A stretch of 64,000 bases of DNA from Schistocerca nitens (Eukaryota; Arthropoda; Insecta; Orthoptera; Acrididae), in NCBI RefSeq assembly GCF_023898315.1, contig NC_064614.1, forward strand, positions 704,306,720 through 704,370,719, written 5' to 3'. Shown here piece by piece: positions 43,858 to 54,694 of this stretch. The translations under genes were made by a program, and so were the position numbers. Under the pieces are notes generated by a model that saw nothing but the letters and a program-made list of their open reading frames with translations, was not told the origin of the DNA and ran no database searches. Every line of letters starts with the position of its first letter. The stretch's first letter is position 1.

Positions 43858-45486
43858 TACTTCTCTACTAACAACACAGCACTCCCCACTTCCTCCGCCT
43901 CTCCTGACATCTAGTGGTCCGTCACTCATTACATAGGTATATCCAGGAGTAGTGAAGCTAAGAGAGAATGGCCACAGCCCGTACCATTGCCTGGTTCCCC
44001 CTCCCCTCCTCATTGATATAGAGCATTTGACATATGTTTAAAATGGTTGTAAATTCAATAGCTCAAATGTTCTAGAGATTTTCGCCTATCCTTATGACAT
44101 CACAGGTCAGAGCCCAGTTGTTCGAGTGTAAATTGACTGGAAATCCATGATGGGCAAGTATCCTGTTGGACCTGTAATTATGAGCACAGCCTGTATGATG
44201 TAACAATCTAAAAGGCTGACCTGGATGGTGGTGGTGGTAAGTTCCTATGGGACCAAACTGCTGAGGTCATCGGTCTGCTGACCTGGGAACATGACTACAA
44301 CCTGCATAGTTGCTAGGTTAATTGTGTTCTGAGTTTGGAATCCAACATGACCAGTCGGTTTTCCCCTCAGGTCGCAGACCACTTACCCAAATTTTAAAAT
44401 GGCGAATAATTAAAAAGAGCCAGAGGTCGCTTGTGTCAATTATAGAATGGTAGGAGTTCAAAATCATTGGTTTTCCACACTTGCATTTCACTAGCACATA
44501 TTTTAAAATGTTGATAACGCGACTTTCATAAATTAAATAATTTCCCCTCATCCATGTAATTACATATTTAAACATATTCCTCCACACCAAGTACCCCAAG
44601 TTTAAAATGATGGGAAATTCAAAAATCCACTTCCCCTAACCTTGAAATGGTGGGAAGCCCATTGGTTGACCAAAGTTTAAAATCTTTAGCTCCTTGGTGT
44701 AACCTGCATGGTCATTAAATAACTGCCATGTGTAAGCGTAACAGGAAAGAAAAGTAGTAGATATTCACTTGCATTTTATTTGTTTATTTGTTTAAGTGTT
44801 GCCAGTTGTGCCGCACCGATCCACTCACATTCTTGCAAAATGTTTGGTGATGTATGTATAAGGACCACTGACTTGCCAGTGCAGCCCCCAAGTCCTCGAG
44901 AGACGGAGTTCAATGCTGTAAGCCTCAGGCAGTTACGGTATACCTGCTGAGACCCTGAATCTCAGGCACCATATTCGTAACTGAATGCTAGACGCTCCAG
45001 TGGGCCACTGGGTCCTGTGTATTCAGCCACTTTCGCCTACACAGCTTGTGTCTGAATCGGCAGGTGACATATCTTGCAGCTGGAATGCGGGTAGGTTTTT
45101 GTCACCTGTTGTACACTACTGGTAGGGTATCCTCACCAGGGCTACACAATTTCAGAGTTAGCCTGCTCTAATTCTAGAGATGAATTGTTTCTGGCCTCTT
45201 ATTCGTCTGGAATGCATCATTTTCAGACACATTACCAAGGCCATAATTAGTTTTATACCCTGGAAGGCACTTATTATACCAACATACATCCAAACTGAGT
45301 GCACAAGCAGGAACCAACACTGTTGGATTCACTTCTCCAGACTGCACTGCTGCTTGGTGCTGTAACGCACCTCGAGGAACAGCAGAATGGTCTACTTCTG
45401 TCAACTTACGTTTTGCTTAAGGACAGCGAAAATAAGAGAAATCAGAGACCAGATTGAATCATATCGTCATCGTCCCTTCCATCCGT
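43858..45486. other. No recognisable gene; SINE scrap
   Basis: 43860-43960 may be the right part of the decayed Tc1-like remnant. A SINE scrap is at 44227-44280. Elsewhere there is AT-rich unassigned DNA, possibly including the 3' UTR of the LINE that begins at 45487. Confidence 0.4.
44227..44280 (-). mobile_element. SINE 3' fragment
   Basis: GGTGGTGGTAAGTTCCTATG followed by GGACCAAACTGCTGAGGTCATCGGT resembles the shared SINE 3' core (GGGACTTAACTGCTGAGGTC). Only about 50 bp remain. Confidence 0.5.
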
Positions 45487-47100
45487 TTACGGGTGTAACA
45501 TAACTGAAATCAGTAAATGAATGAATATTGTACTGACATCACTGAGTTTTCCGTTGAAATCAGTGACTGTAGTAATGTAATCAATCAATTTTCTGTTTAA
45601 ATCTGGGAATTTGCTTTGGCTACATGCCAGACAGTTATATGTTATTGGGCAAATAATCAAACATTTTTGTTCTACATATTGAATTCCTTTCTGAGCCACT
45701 GACAGCTTTAATATTGGGTAATAAGGGTCATTGCTTCCTCTAGCGTTGTAGGTTCTAGACATTACTTCTCTTCTCAGATTGTGATGTAATATTTATGGCG
45801 AATTTAATTGGTGAGTATATGTTTTGTGCAATTAAAATGCCTAACTTCCTGAAGCGGTACCTACATGATGATTGCAGGTGAACACCGCATATTATTCTTA
45901 CTGCTCGCTTTTATTCAATCAATACTTTGTTTGTAAGTGGTGAGTCAACCCCAGAAAATTACTCCATAAGACATTATTGAGTGAAAATTTGCAAAATATG
46001 TATGGAGGTTGATTCGTGTGTTCCCAAGACTAGCAATTACGTAAGAGCGAAAGTAGTTGAATTTAACTGTTTGAGAAGCACAGTTATATGCTTCTTCAGT
46101 TCAGGTTTTCATCAACATTTACACCCAAAAAATTCTACCCTATTTATTGACTCTTGTTCCTGTGCTACATCAATTGTCGGCATGACTCTGTTTCTGTACA
46201 GAACTGAATTTCTCGAAATTTAGGGAGAGTCCATTTTCAGAGAACCAATTAATAATTCTTTGGAAAACACTGTTAACAATCTCTTCTCTGTGTTTCTCTG
46301 TAATGGGATTTATTATTATACTAGTATTGTCCGCAAAAGGCACCAATTCTGCTTGTTGAATGTCAAGTGAAAGGTGATTCACATTTATAAGAAATAGGAG
46401 TTGACCTAAAATTCAAAACTATGGGACTACTTTCGTGATTTCTCTCTAGTCATTAAACTTTTATACCCTTCCAACATTGTTTGAATTAGTTGTCATAATT
46501 TTCTGCATTCTGTTTATTAAGTATGATTGAAATATGCTGTGTGCAAAGCCTTCGATTCCATAAAACTTGAGTTCCTTTAAGAATGTAACATGATCTACAC
46601 AATCAAATGCATTGGAAAGATCACAATGGCGATATTTTATAACTTAAGTCTTACAATATTTGATGAGTGAATATAAAAATAGCATTTTCATCTGAGCAAC
46701 CATTCTGGAAACTCAGCTCCTGTATGCTAAGTAAGTTGTTTCTACTCAAATGGGAGGCCGCTCTTAAGTACATTACTGTTTTGAATATTTAGAAGAAAGA
46801 TTTCAGTAAGGAAATTCTATGAGAATTATTTAAATCTTTCTACTCACCTTTCTTATGAAGAGGTTTAGCAATTGCATATTTTAATGTCTACAAAAATTCC
46901 CTGTGTCAGTGATGCATTACATACATCACTAAAGATATTACTTGTCTCATTAGTTAGAAGAACTTTTCAGATTCCTGTTTGAATTCCATCAACACGATAT
47001 TAGCTTTTGTTTTTTAGAATTTTCATAGTTCTGTTAATTTCACTGAAGGATGTTGGTGCTACATCTGGTTGCTTAAAGTTTTATGAAATCACATTTTAAA
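45487..47100 (-). pseudogene. LINE reverse transcriptase pseudogene (third family)
   Basis: Reading the minus strand from about 47100, decayed finger motifs LKYAIAKPLHKKGE and LNNSHRISLL lead to FQNGCSDENAIF. Next is DLSNAFDCVDHVTFLKELKF (about 46560-46620, first catalytic Asp), then INVNHLSLDIQQAELVPFAD at 46170-46382, where the catalytic box reads FADN instead of FADD. The C-terminus at 45487-45762 (YNARGSNDPYYPILKLSV, QKGIQYVEQK) fits the end of Jockey-like proteins. Many stops intervene. The element is dead by mutation of a catalytic Asp and by frameshifts. Confidence 0.78.
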
Positions 47101-47266
47101 TATATTTCCTTGCTTTTTCAACCGATCCATTTAATCCTATTTTCGCTGCTATATTTACAAAGTGATTGCTAAACGTACGGACAACTTATTATGATTATTA
47201 TTAATAGTATTCAATGTGTATGTATGTTTATGTTTCCAAGGTTTTTATTTATTATCTCTCCCTCAG

Positions 47267-47454
47267 AGTTACGGTCCCCTGATATTGACTATTCAGTGCC
47301 TGACACGTTTAGGCAGCAGTGGCAATCAACTCATCATGCAGACAGACTCCCTCATGCAGGACTTCATGTATTGAAGCAGGACACAGAATTGTTTCCAGAC
47401 TTCGAGTTTCCTATAGATCCCGTAGCTGCACTGAACATCAAGCCACCAGCCTGA
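47267..47454 (+). CDS. Candidate host terminal coding exon
   Basis: TTTTTATTTATTATCTCTCCCTCAG is a textbook polypyrimidine tract and acceptor, ending at 47266. The frame that follows is open for 61 codons (RSPDIDYSVPDTFRQQWQ, LKQDTELFPDFEFPIDPVAA) and ends at TGA 47452-47454. The composition is non-repetitive and protein-like, acidic near the end. An AATAAA lies near 48141. I do not recognise the protein. The motif ELFPDFEFP is repeated 103 nt downstream in another frame. It could instead be transposon-derived. Confidence 0.4.
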
Positions 47455-47458
47455 TACA

Positions 47459-47614
47459 ATGGAGCAGAAATCAAGTCAACACGTAGAATTATTTCCAGAC
47501 TTTGAGTTTCCGTTATCACCAACATCTGCACCACTTGTTGTGCCATTAGCTTTGCACAGAGCGCCTATGAATGTGATGTTATTCCCGCAAGAAGTGCAGG
47601 CTAAATGCGATTGA
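47459..47614 (+). CDS. Small ORF repeating the motif ELFPDFEFP
   Basis: A 51-codon frame starting MEQKSSQHVELFPDFEFPLS and ending EVQAKCD, beginning four bases after the stop of the preceding exon candidate. Its ELFPDFEFP is encoded by DNA similar to 47384-47410 and reflects a diverged tandem duplication with a period of about 103 bp. The period is not a multiple of three, so the copies are out of frame. Whether it is translated is unknown. Confidence 0.25.
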   Translation: MEQKSSQHVELFPDFEFPLSPTSAPLVVPLALHRAPMNVMLFPQEVQAKCD

Positions 47615-48816
47615 CGGTAAACATGTTTTTGTTGGCTTGTCACAGATCAAGAGTTCAGTGCAGTCGTAATTTTTGAAAATCCACAGTTTAGTGGCTTAAA
47701 ATTAGTGCTTTCACGCTATACATGTTATCAATTACGACATAATTCAACACAAATAATTGCAGTGTTTAATGCTCAAATACTTGCAATGTTACTTGATTGT
47801 TGTACCACATGTGTTGGGGAAGTGAGAATGCCATGCAGTGCATTTAATTTCAGGAAGCACATCCAAAAACTTGATGTGTTCTAACTCAGTCAATATACAA
47901 AATCTTTTGCAGTGGTCTTATATGTCCTGATTTTATGTAAATATTTGGAATGCATTTACAGATCTTATCCATCAAAACACTTCAGAGAAGATATTTGCTA
48001 CGAATTTTGATGCATGTTGTGCTTCAGCACACAGAATGGACAATGCATCAGATCACTACGTAATATTGGTGCAGAATTATGTGCCTATTTGTACTTGGAC
48101 TATTCGTATGTCCTATTCTGTTAGCCCAAATTAAAAATTGAAAATAAAGCGTGCTCCATTTCAACAAACGCCTCAGAATTGTTGAATAAAATATGCAGTT
48201 ATTATTACTAAAGTACAAATGCCAACTAGAAAATTTCAGATGTTCAGTAATCTAAATAAAGAGGCAGTCGAGGAGACCTCTCCAGTAGAAATTTACCTAT
48301 GTGCAGGCTACATTTTATGTACCTAGTAGAACCGTTAAGACGTGGGGGACCATGACGTTACAGTCCATTTATTGCTATATTGAAGAGAATCAGTGCCACT
48401 GGCCTTATTGGATTCTAAACTTAAAATGCAAATGACCCGACAATCGTGCAGGGTGCGCTCATATTTACAGGTCAGTCTTCTTGGATTGTGATGTCATAGA
48501 GGCTGTGCTCGTATTCAACCAATCGGATAATTGCCCATCTTGGATTTCCAACCAATTTACATTTAGAATTACTAGGTTCTGGGCTAGGATGTCGTAGTAG
48601 CAGGAGGAAGACTTGTAGCACAATTTGGTTATTGAATTTCCTATGATTTTTTTGAATTTTACCCAATTTTTATACATAGGGAAATATTGGCCTATATCAT
48701 TGGGGTAGGGAGTGGGAAGTCTGGCAACAATGTAGACTGTAAAAAGTTTTCAGTGGCGCCGAGCCACGGTCGTATATTTTTGGAAAGAATAAGCCGCCTT
48801 TTGACTGTATATTAAT
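47615..48816. other. AT-rich DNA, possible 3' UTR of the exon candidate
   Basis: No family signature. A polyadenylation-type AATAAA near 48141 would fit the end of a transcript from 47267. Confidence 0.35.
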
Positions 48817-49047
48817 GTATTTATCTTCTGTTCTTTCTAGATGTCGGCTTTTGTGCTATTAACTAGAACAGTACTAAAAGTTCTTAGGCCATTAACACAT
48901 AACATCTGGTAAAGGTCGTCCAAAGCAGATAAACAAGACTGCTTTGGATTGACTTTACCAGGTATGACATGTTAATGCTCTAAGCACTTTTAGGATTGTA
49001 CTCGATAATGGCATAAGCTGAAATTTAGATAGTACAGAAGATAAATA
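48817..49047. repeat. Large hairpin: arms about 110 bp, loop 10 bp
   Basis: The left arm 48817-48928 and right arm 48939-49047 are imperfect inverted copies (for example TATTTATCTTCTG with CAGAAGATAAATA, and CCAAAGCAG with CTGCTTTGG), separated by ATAAACAAGA. Small mismatches and indels are scattered along the stem. No target duplication was found. It could be a foldback MITE, or a source of double-stranded RNA if transcribed. Confidence 0.85.
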
Positions 49048-49599
49048 TCCTAGTCCCACTACTTCCAGATACTTTTTGATCATATAGTGTAGCTGTTCTT
49101 CTTTGGTCCAGATGGTCGGAATACAGTCAAAATTTGACCGAAATCGATAGTCAAAATAAAAATAAGTAGATCTGTGTATTACATGATGCAGTTCCTAGTT
49201 TCACGAAAGTTGCCCGAGACTTCGTTCACAAAATATTTCAGTTAGATAAGAGTCTTATAAAAATCTTCTGGCTTGTAGAACGTCTCATGCTTTCAAATGA
49301 TTTACCAACGTTCCGATCTCTGTCTCAAGTGTCCTTCATCAGAGTAATACTATTGTGACAATGCAACTCTTAATTACAGTACAGAAAGTTTCAGAAAGGT
49401 TTTTATGATTTGAGAATACTTCATCGTTTTTGTGAATTAAAGTAGAAACTTTGGGTGGATTTTAAGTTACATATAGGACTAAAAATATTTTATTAAAAAG
49501 AAACCCTGTTTTACAATGGTATATGTTTTACACGCACGTACATACAGTCTTGGGATGCATTGTACAATTACATTTATAATCGCAGTTTTCATGTACCTT
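49048..49599. other. No gene; possible Penelope-like 3' scrap
   Basis: TTTACCAACGTTCCGATCTC and CAAGTGTCCTTCATCAGAGT (about 49300-49346) resemble, from memory, the 3' region of Penelope-like or similar retroelements read in reverse. Nothing else is recognised. Confidence 0.3.
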
Positions 49600-50001
49600 T
49601 CATAAATGTTCAATGTGTCCTCCAAGGGACGCACAACAAACATCCAAACTATAGTAAAACTTGTCCTGTACTTTTGCGAACAGGTCTGCATTCACAATAA
49701 AAAAAAGGGTCACATTCCCTGAGGTTACACAATATTGGAGGCCAGTGGAGCAGTGCGAGATATGTCCGCCCCCTACGGCCAACAATTGCTGAGGCAACTC
49801 ATTAATCAGAAATTTACGTGCAAGTAAGTGGTGGTGCTGACTCCTGTTGGAAAACGAAAAAAAAATTCCAGCACGTTCTCGCAATGGCGTAAGATCTCTA
49901 ATGTAACCAGGTACGCGATTCTTGCAATCATGTGAGTCAGGTAGCTGCACTAGGGAGACTGTTTCCGCCAACCACAGGGCCTGAGATCTGGCAGCTGACA
50001 A
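49600..50001 (-). pseudogene. Possible DDE transposase C-terminal fragment
   Basis: The minus-strand frame is open for 133 codons and ends VQDKFYYSLDVCCASLGGHIEHL. Such endings (YRLDVCRATNGAHIE-like) terminate one group of Tc1/mariner-related transposases. No catalytic motif is readable upstream, so this could be a fragment or a chance resemblance. Confidence 0.4.
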
Positions 50002-50371
50002 GGTAAACTTTTAATTTCGATGCATAAGTTAACATTCATCCCACATTTATATCTGCATTCATGTAAAGATAAACTAATGTGAAATCAGATGAATCTTTCT
50101 GATACACAACTTGTATACTATTTTCACTCCTGCTCCTACGATTCACGTTAAAATAAGTTATACCCAAGACTGGATGTCGTGAGTGGTGGGGAAGGGAAAT
50201 ATTACATACTCTGATGACCATCACTGGCAGTACTGGACGAAAAATGGTGCACCGTTTCACGACAGGGCGCAGTCTCTAACTCCGAAGAATTTTGTTGAAA
50301 ATTGACTTCGTGAGCAGGCGGGGAACTTTAGGGCCGCTGTAATAAAGGAGGCCGTGGAGATGAGTGTCTCC

Positions 50372-51727
50372 GAATCCTACTGTTGGCACTACACACACTG
50401 TCAGATAACGTTCAGCGGGTATTCGTCATACCCAGACCCTGCCATCGGATCGTGTACTGTGATTCGTCACTCCACACAACGCTTTTCCACTGTTCAGTCG
50501 TCCAATGTTTACGCTCCTTACACCAAGCGAGGCGTCGTTTGGCATTTACCGGCGTGATGTATGGCTTATGAGCAGCCGCTTGACCATGGGATCCAAGTTT
50601 TCTCACCTACCGCCTAACTGTCGTAGTACTTGCACTGGCTCCTAGTGCAGTTTGGAATTCCTGTGTGATGGTCTGGATAGATTGTAACCTCCCCACACGT
50701 AATTTTGTTAAATGAAAATGGAAATGGAGCCAAGCGTAACCTCCCCACAAAAATTAAGGAATGAAAATTGACCATGAACCACACAATAATATTAATTAAA
50801 TAATGAACCATGAACCAAATGTAACCTCTCAACAGAAATAATAATATCTGATAAATTTTATAAGGACAGCAGCGCTGACCTTCGGCCCTGTATTCTGAAT
50901 AACAAAAGCAAAAATTCTTACCTCAATAAAAACTGCAACTATTTCTGCTCTTATTTATCGACAAAGCTTCGTGCAATGCTGGCATATATATTTTTTGGAT
51001 TCTTGGAAGCAATGATAATGCATTGGAAAAATTCTTTAAATTGAAATGAATACTTTACTTTAAAAAAAGTTACTTTATATTATAAAAATTATTATTGGGG
51101 CATTTTTTTAACAAAAATTAATTACAATTAACATACATTACTAAATGTGCGCAAGGCTGCTTCTTTACCTTCTACAACAATACTCATCCTCCAGAGTCGC
51201 GACCAGAGCACTCACCCGACGCATGCCGACTACTACCGTCCACTCGCTACTAAAGCCGACCGACTGCTACTGTATCCGACTGACTACTACTGCAGACTGA
51301 CTTATACTGCAGACTAGCGCAGACTCGCGACATGCAACAACTAACAATAAACTACTCTCTGGTCAGAGATTCTGTCATGCTTCGCCCATCGCCGGCGAAG
51401 CATACACCTTACAAGATGTCTGCTTATTACACATTACGACCCTCTTCAACTGTCGGCGGTCTCTGTCAGTCAACAGAAGAGGTCGGCCTCTACGCTTTTG
51501 TGCTGTACGTGCCCCTTCGCGTTTCCACCTGACTATCACATCTGAAACAGTGGACGTAGGGATGTTTAGGAGTGTGGAAATCTCGCGTATTGACGTATGA
51601 CACAAGTGACACCCAAATTACCTGATCACGTTCGAAGTCCGCGAGTTCCGCGGAGCGCCCCATTCTGTTCTCTCACGATGTCTAATGACTACTGAGGTTG
51701 CTGATATGGAGTACCTGGTAGCACTGT
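50372..51727 (-). pseudogene. Tc1-like transposon fragment split by a solo LTR
   Basis: Same family as 36761-38581. The right part (51414-51727) carries REISTLLNIPTSTVSDVIVR and DRRQLKRVVMCN. The left part (50372-50682) carries RRLAWCKERKHWTTEQWKS and VVWSDESQY. The two halves rejoin at AGAT when the 731-bp LTR is removed. Both transposon termini are missing, so it is a fragment. Confidence 0.87.
50683..51413. mobile_element. Solo LTR (731 bp) with 4-bp target duplication
   Basis: Begins TGTAACCTCCCCAC and ends CACCTTACA, that is TG...CA with the 5-bp inverted ends TGTAA/TTACA. AGAT is duplicated at 50679-50682 and 51414-51417. No internal retroviral-type coding sequence is present. A 4-bp duplication fits Gypsy or BEL LTR retrotransposons, and the solo state implies LTR-LTR recombination. 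Three copies of the GTAACCTCCCCAC motif lie in its first 150 bp (50684, about 50737, about 50821). Confidence 0.78.
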
Positions 51728-52530
51728 TGCTGCACTGTTCCGTTTTTTGCTTTAATTTAGGATACAAATGAATTTGTCACTTGCCTTACATCAGACGTAG
51801 AGAAGAGACAAAATGTTTCATAGCAGTAAAGCGCAGGTAATTTTCGCCTCGAAACCCGCTGACAGAACCAAAGAAGTCACTCACAACAGTTTTAAATGTC
51901 CACTACTGGACTGCAGCAATCTCCAGAAGAATAAAACGAAGTGGGCACTTCCGCCGCCCTGACCACTATAGCCGTCCTTGCCGTACTACTGCTTCACCTG
52001 ACCGCAGAGCTCCTCAGATGAAATTGTATTTTTAAATAGTGGTCAAGAAGAAACTGTGTTTTGTTCAAAACTGGTCCCCCAACCATACATTTATTATTGA
52101 AGCATATATGCACGTGAATAGCTGTTTTAGAGGGAAGAGTAAAATTACACTACATTGAAAATTTATTTTCCGCCCCAAAATACGTATATATTCGACAATA
52201 TATGTAGTATACCCAACTCAGCGGCTCATTTTTCTTTTACTTTTTTTTTCCTTCTAATTCTGTGGTTTTGCGGGGTCTCAGAAACAGTCCTAAAAGCTTG
52301 TAAGGTTGTGACAGGGAAGGCCGTGCAGAGAAGAAAAAAAATCCGTACGCTGCGTTGTTTCAGAGTTATTTAGCACTGAAGATAACTAATCAGGTCGTTG
52401 CGCGCGCAGATTCAAGCACTTGCACGCGCTAAAATGCTGTAACGGACAGACATCTGTGAGTTGCCACTTGTTAAAGTGCTCATTATAAATTAAAATGTGC
52501 CATTTTCGGAAGTGATAAATTTAAGGTAGA
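51728..52530. other. No recognisable gene
   Basis: Nothing identified. One plus-strand open frame at 52155-52373 looks random. Confidence 0.4.
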
Positions 52531-52537
52531 TGAGTAT

Positions 52538-52592
52538 GGAGAGCTGCATCAAACCAGTCTCAGGACTGAAGACCACGACAACAACAACGAGC
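52538..52592 (+). mobile_element. LINE 3'-end scrap (second family)
   Basis: GAGAGCTGCATCAAACCAGT then CTCAGGACTGAAGACCACGA and a CAACAACAAC tail is the reverse complement of the 3' end seen at 29995-30080. Only the terminal ~55 bp inserted. Confidence 0.8.
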
Positions 52593-52642
52593 AAAAGCGA
52601 CGTTTGCTCGGTCTGATTAAACGAAAGTAATAACAAGTTTAG

Positions 52643-52839
52643 GCCGGCCAGAGTGGCCGAGCGGTTCTAGGCCCTTCAGTCTGGAACCGCGTGACCGCTA
52701 CGGTCGCAGTTTGGATCCTGCCTCGGGCATGGATGTGTGTGATGTCCCTAGGTTAGTTAGGGTTAAGTAGTTCTAAGTTTTAGGGGACTGATGACCTCAG
52801 ATGTTAAGTCCCATAGTGCTCAGAGCCATTTGAACCAAG
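52643..52839 (+). mobile_element. tRNA-derived SINE (family A), full length
   Basis: Flanked by AACAAGTTTAG (52632-52642 and 52840-52850). Box B is mutated (AGTTTGGATCCTGC instead of GGTTCGAATCCTGC). Confidence 0.95.
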
Positions 52840-52950
52840 AACAAGTTTAGGGACATTGTCTCTATCAGGCTGCTGGAATTTGCGCTCGACGACTTGATTG
52901 GCTAATTTCAATGCTAAACAACTCTGAAACAGCGCAACATATCAATTTTT

Positions 52951-53332
52951 CCAGAATGAGATTTTCACTCTGCAGCGGAGTGTGCGCTGATATGAAACTT
53001 CCTGGCAGATTAAAACTGTGTGCCCGACCGAGACTCGAACTCGGGACCTTTGCCTTTCGCGGGCAAGTGCTCTACCATCTGAGCTACCGAAGCACGACTC
53101 ACGCCCGGTACTCACAGCTTTACTTCTGCCAGTATCTCGTCTCCTACCTTCCAAAAAGTTCTTCTGTAAAGTTTGGAAGGTAGGAGACGAGATACTGGCA
53201 GAAGTAAAGCTGTGAGTACCGGGCGTGAGTCGTGCTTCGGTAGCTCAGATGATAGAGCACTTGCCCGCGAAAGGCAAAGGTCCCGAGTTTGAGTCTCGGT
53301 CGGGCACACAGTTTTAATCTGCCAGGAAGTTT
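52951..53332. mobile_element. Inverted dimer of a tRNA-like element: 167-bp arms, 16-nt spacer
   Basis: The arms 52989-53155 and 53172-53338 are reverse complements with two mismatches, separated by AAGTTCTTCTGTAAAG. Each arm holds a complete tRNA-like segment with box A GGTAGCTCAGATGATAGAGC (plus-strand arm) and box B GGTCCCGAGTTTGAGTCTC. The repeat CATATCAATTTTT at 52938-52950 and 53333-53345 looks like a 13-bp target duplication, although six of its bases coincide with the palindrome end. A cruciform or long RNA hairpin is possible. The anticodon-loop region is CGCGAAA and lacks a proper U33, so these are not functional tRNA genes. Confidence 0.88.
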
Positions 53333-53345
53333 CATATCAATTTTT

Positions 53346-53576
53346 TTCGTAACAATAATTTCTCAGGAATCTTCCCTGCGATGTCCTTACAAGATTTTCG
53401 GACTGTTTCTGATCCCATGTCACATGTAAGGCTATTTTGTGTACACCTCACTACAGAATCGCTGTGTGTCACATTTTCTAAGGAACGTGTTCCAGTCGTC
53501 AATTGTCAGACCAATGCATCTGCTTGCAAAGGTGCTTTGAAAACTGGGAAAATTTAAGTTTTTGAACTACAGCTAG
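53346..53576. other. No recognisable gene
   Basis: Nothing identified. Confidence 0.4.
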
Positions 53577-53780
53577 TTGGAATATCGTCATTATGCACGG
53601 AATTCGGCAGGGACTGCCTTCAACCTATTCCTGTGTGTAATGAAATTTGTGCTTGAAAAGCGTATTGAGTGGAGTGAGGAATCCATGAGACCTGTAGACG
53701 AATGTTTTGCAGGACAACCAGAATCACACGTCAGAGACAGAATCAGTGCACTACAAGAAAGGGACTATGTGGAAAAATAA
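53577..53780 (+). CDS. Unidentified ORF with a SINE inserted at its stop codon
   Basis: A 67-codon frame (MEYRHYARNSAGTAFNLF, VDECFAGQPESHVRDRIS, LQERDYVEK) ends at TAA 53778-53780. That TAA lies in the target duplication TGGAAAAATAA of the adjacent SINE, so the stop predates the SINE. The ending RDRISALQERDYVEK faintly resembles the end of winged-helix or cullin-type proteins, but I would not assign it. It may be a chance frame or an exon. Confidence 0.22.
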   Translation: MEYRHYARNSAGTAFNLFLCVMKFVLEKRIEWSEESMRPVDECFAGQPESHVRDRISALQERDYVEK

Positions 53781-53981
53781 GCCGGCCGCGGTGGTCTCGC
53801 GGTTCTAGGCGCGCAGTCCGGAACCGTGCGACTGCTACGGTCGCAGGTTCGAATCCTGCCTCGGGCATGGATGTGTGTGATGTCCTTAGGTTAGTTAGGT
53901 TTAAGTAGTTCTAAGTTCTAGGGGACTGATGACCACAGCAGTTGAGTCCCATAGTGCTCAGAGCCATTTGAACCATTTTTT
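53781..53981 (+). mobile_element. tRNA-derived SINE (family A), full length
   Basis: Flanked by TGGAAAAATAA (53770-53780 and 53982-53992). The head GCCGGCCGCGGTGGTCTCGC matches the copy at 32107-32304 more closely than the others, suggesting a subfamily. Confidence 0.95.
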
Positions 53982-53992
53982 TGGAAAAATAA

Positions 53993-54694
53993 TTCCGTGT
54001 TTTATGACCGAGAAAACATGATCTTTTTCAGAAAGTACGAGAAATCTGTACTTTACCTTTATACTCTGAAGTCTTACTGAATTATGAGTTGGTATGCTTT
54101 CCGAATAAGTTTACCTGCCTCTGCCAAGCAGATATCCTGGAATCTAGCAGAAATCTGAAACGAAAATGATTGAAGCATAATAGGCTGACGTAACGCCAAT
54201 GGCTGTGACGCATCCGCGGCCAGTGAATGCCTACGTAAATGCGTCTATTAGCGCCTGGAGACGACTGCAGGACTGGCACATCACGGCTGCTGCTTGCGCA
54301 CGTGGGGAGCGGTTGAGTTCACGTCACACGAGGCGGAGGTCCCGCAGGGGCAGAGTAGTCGTGCACGGGGCACCTAACTTATTGCCAAGCAAAACAAAGA
54401 GCAACACCTCGAAGGAATCCTCGAAAGCATAAAACAAGTGTTACGGACAGTTACGAGCTTTATTGTTAAACACTGCGCATCGACCTCGCTGCATTACGAT
54501 GTATGTTGCGCGTGAGCTGACGACGTTGCTTTTTCACATGAAAATGAATTAGGCTGTAACAAAACAAATAACAAATGCTAAGAAAGTGACAAGTATTCGA
54601 ATGAATACAGGTAAACCAGTATACTTCACCTTAACCCGCATGCCAAAAAATAATAATGCACTGCAAATTAATAACACAACCTTTGCGAAGAGTG
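53993..54694. other. No recognisable gene; CpG-rich patch 54190-54370
   Basis: The patch around GACGCATCCGCGGCC and GCGCACGTGGGGAGC is GC-rich relative to its surroundings but has no recognised frame. The rest is AT-rich. Confidence 0.4.
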
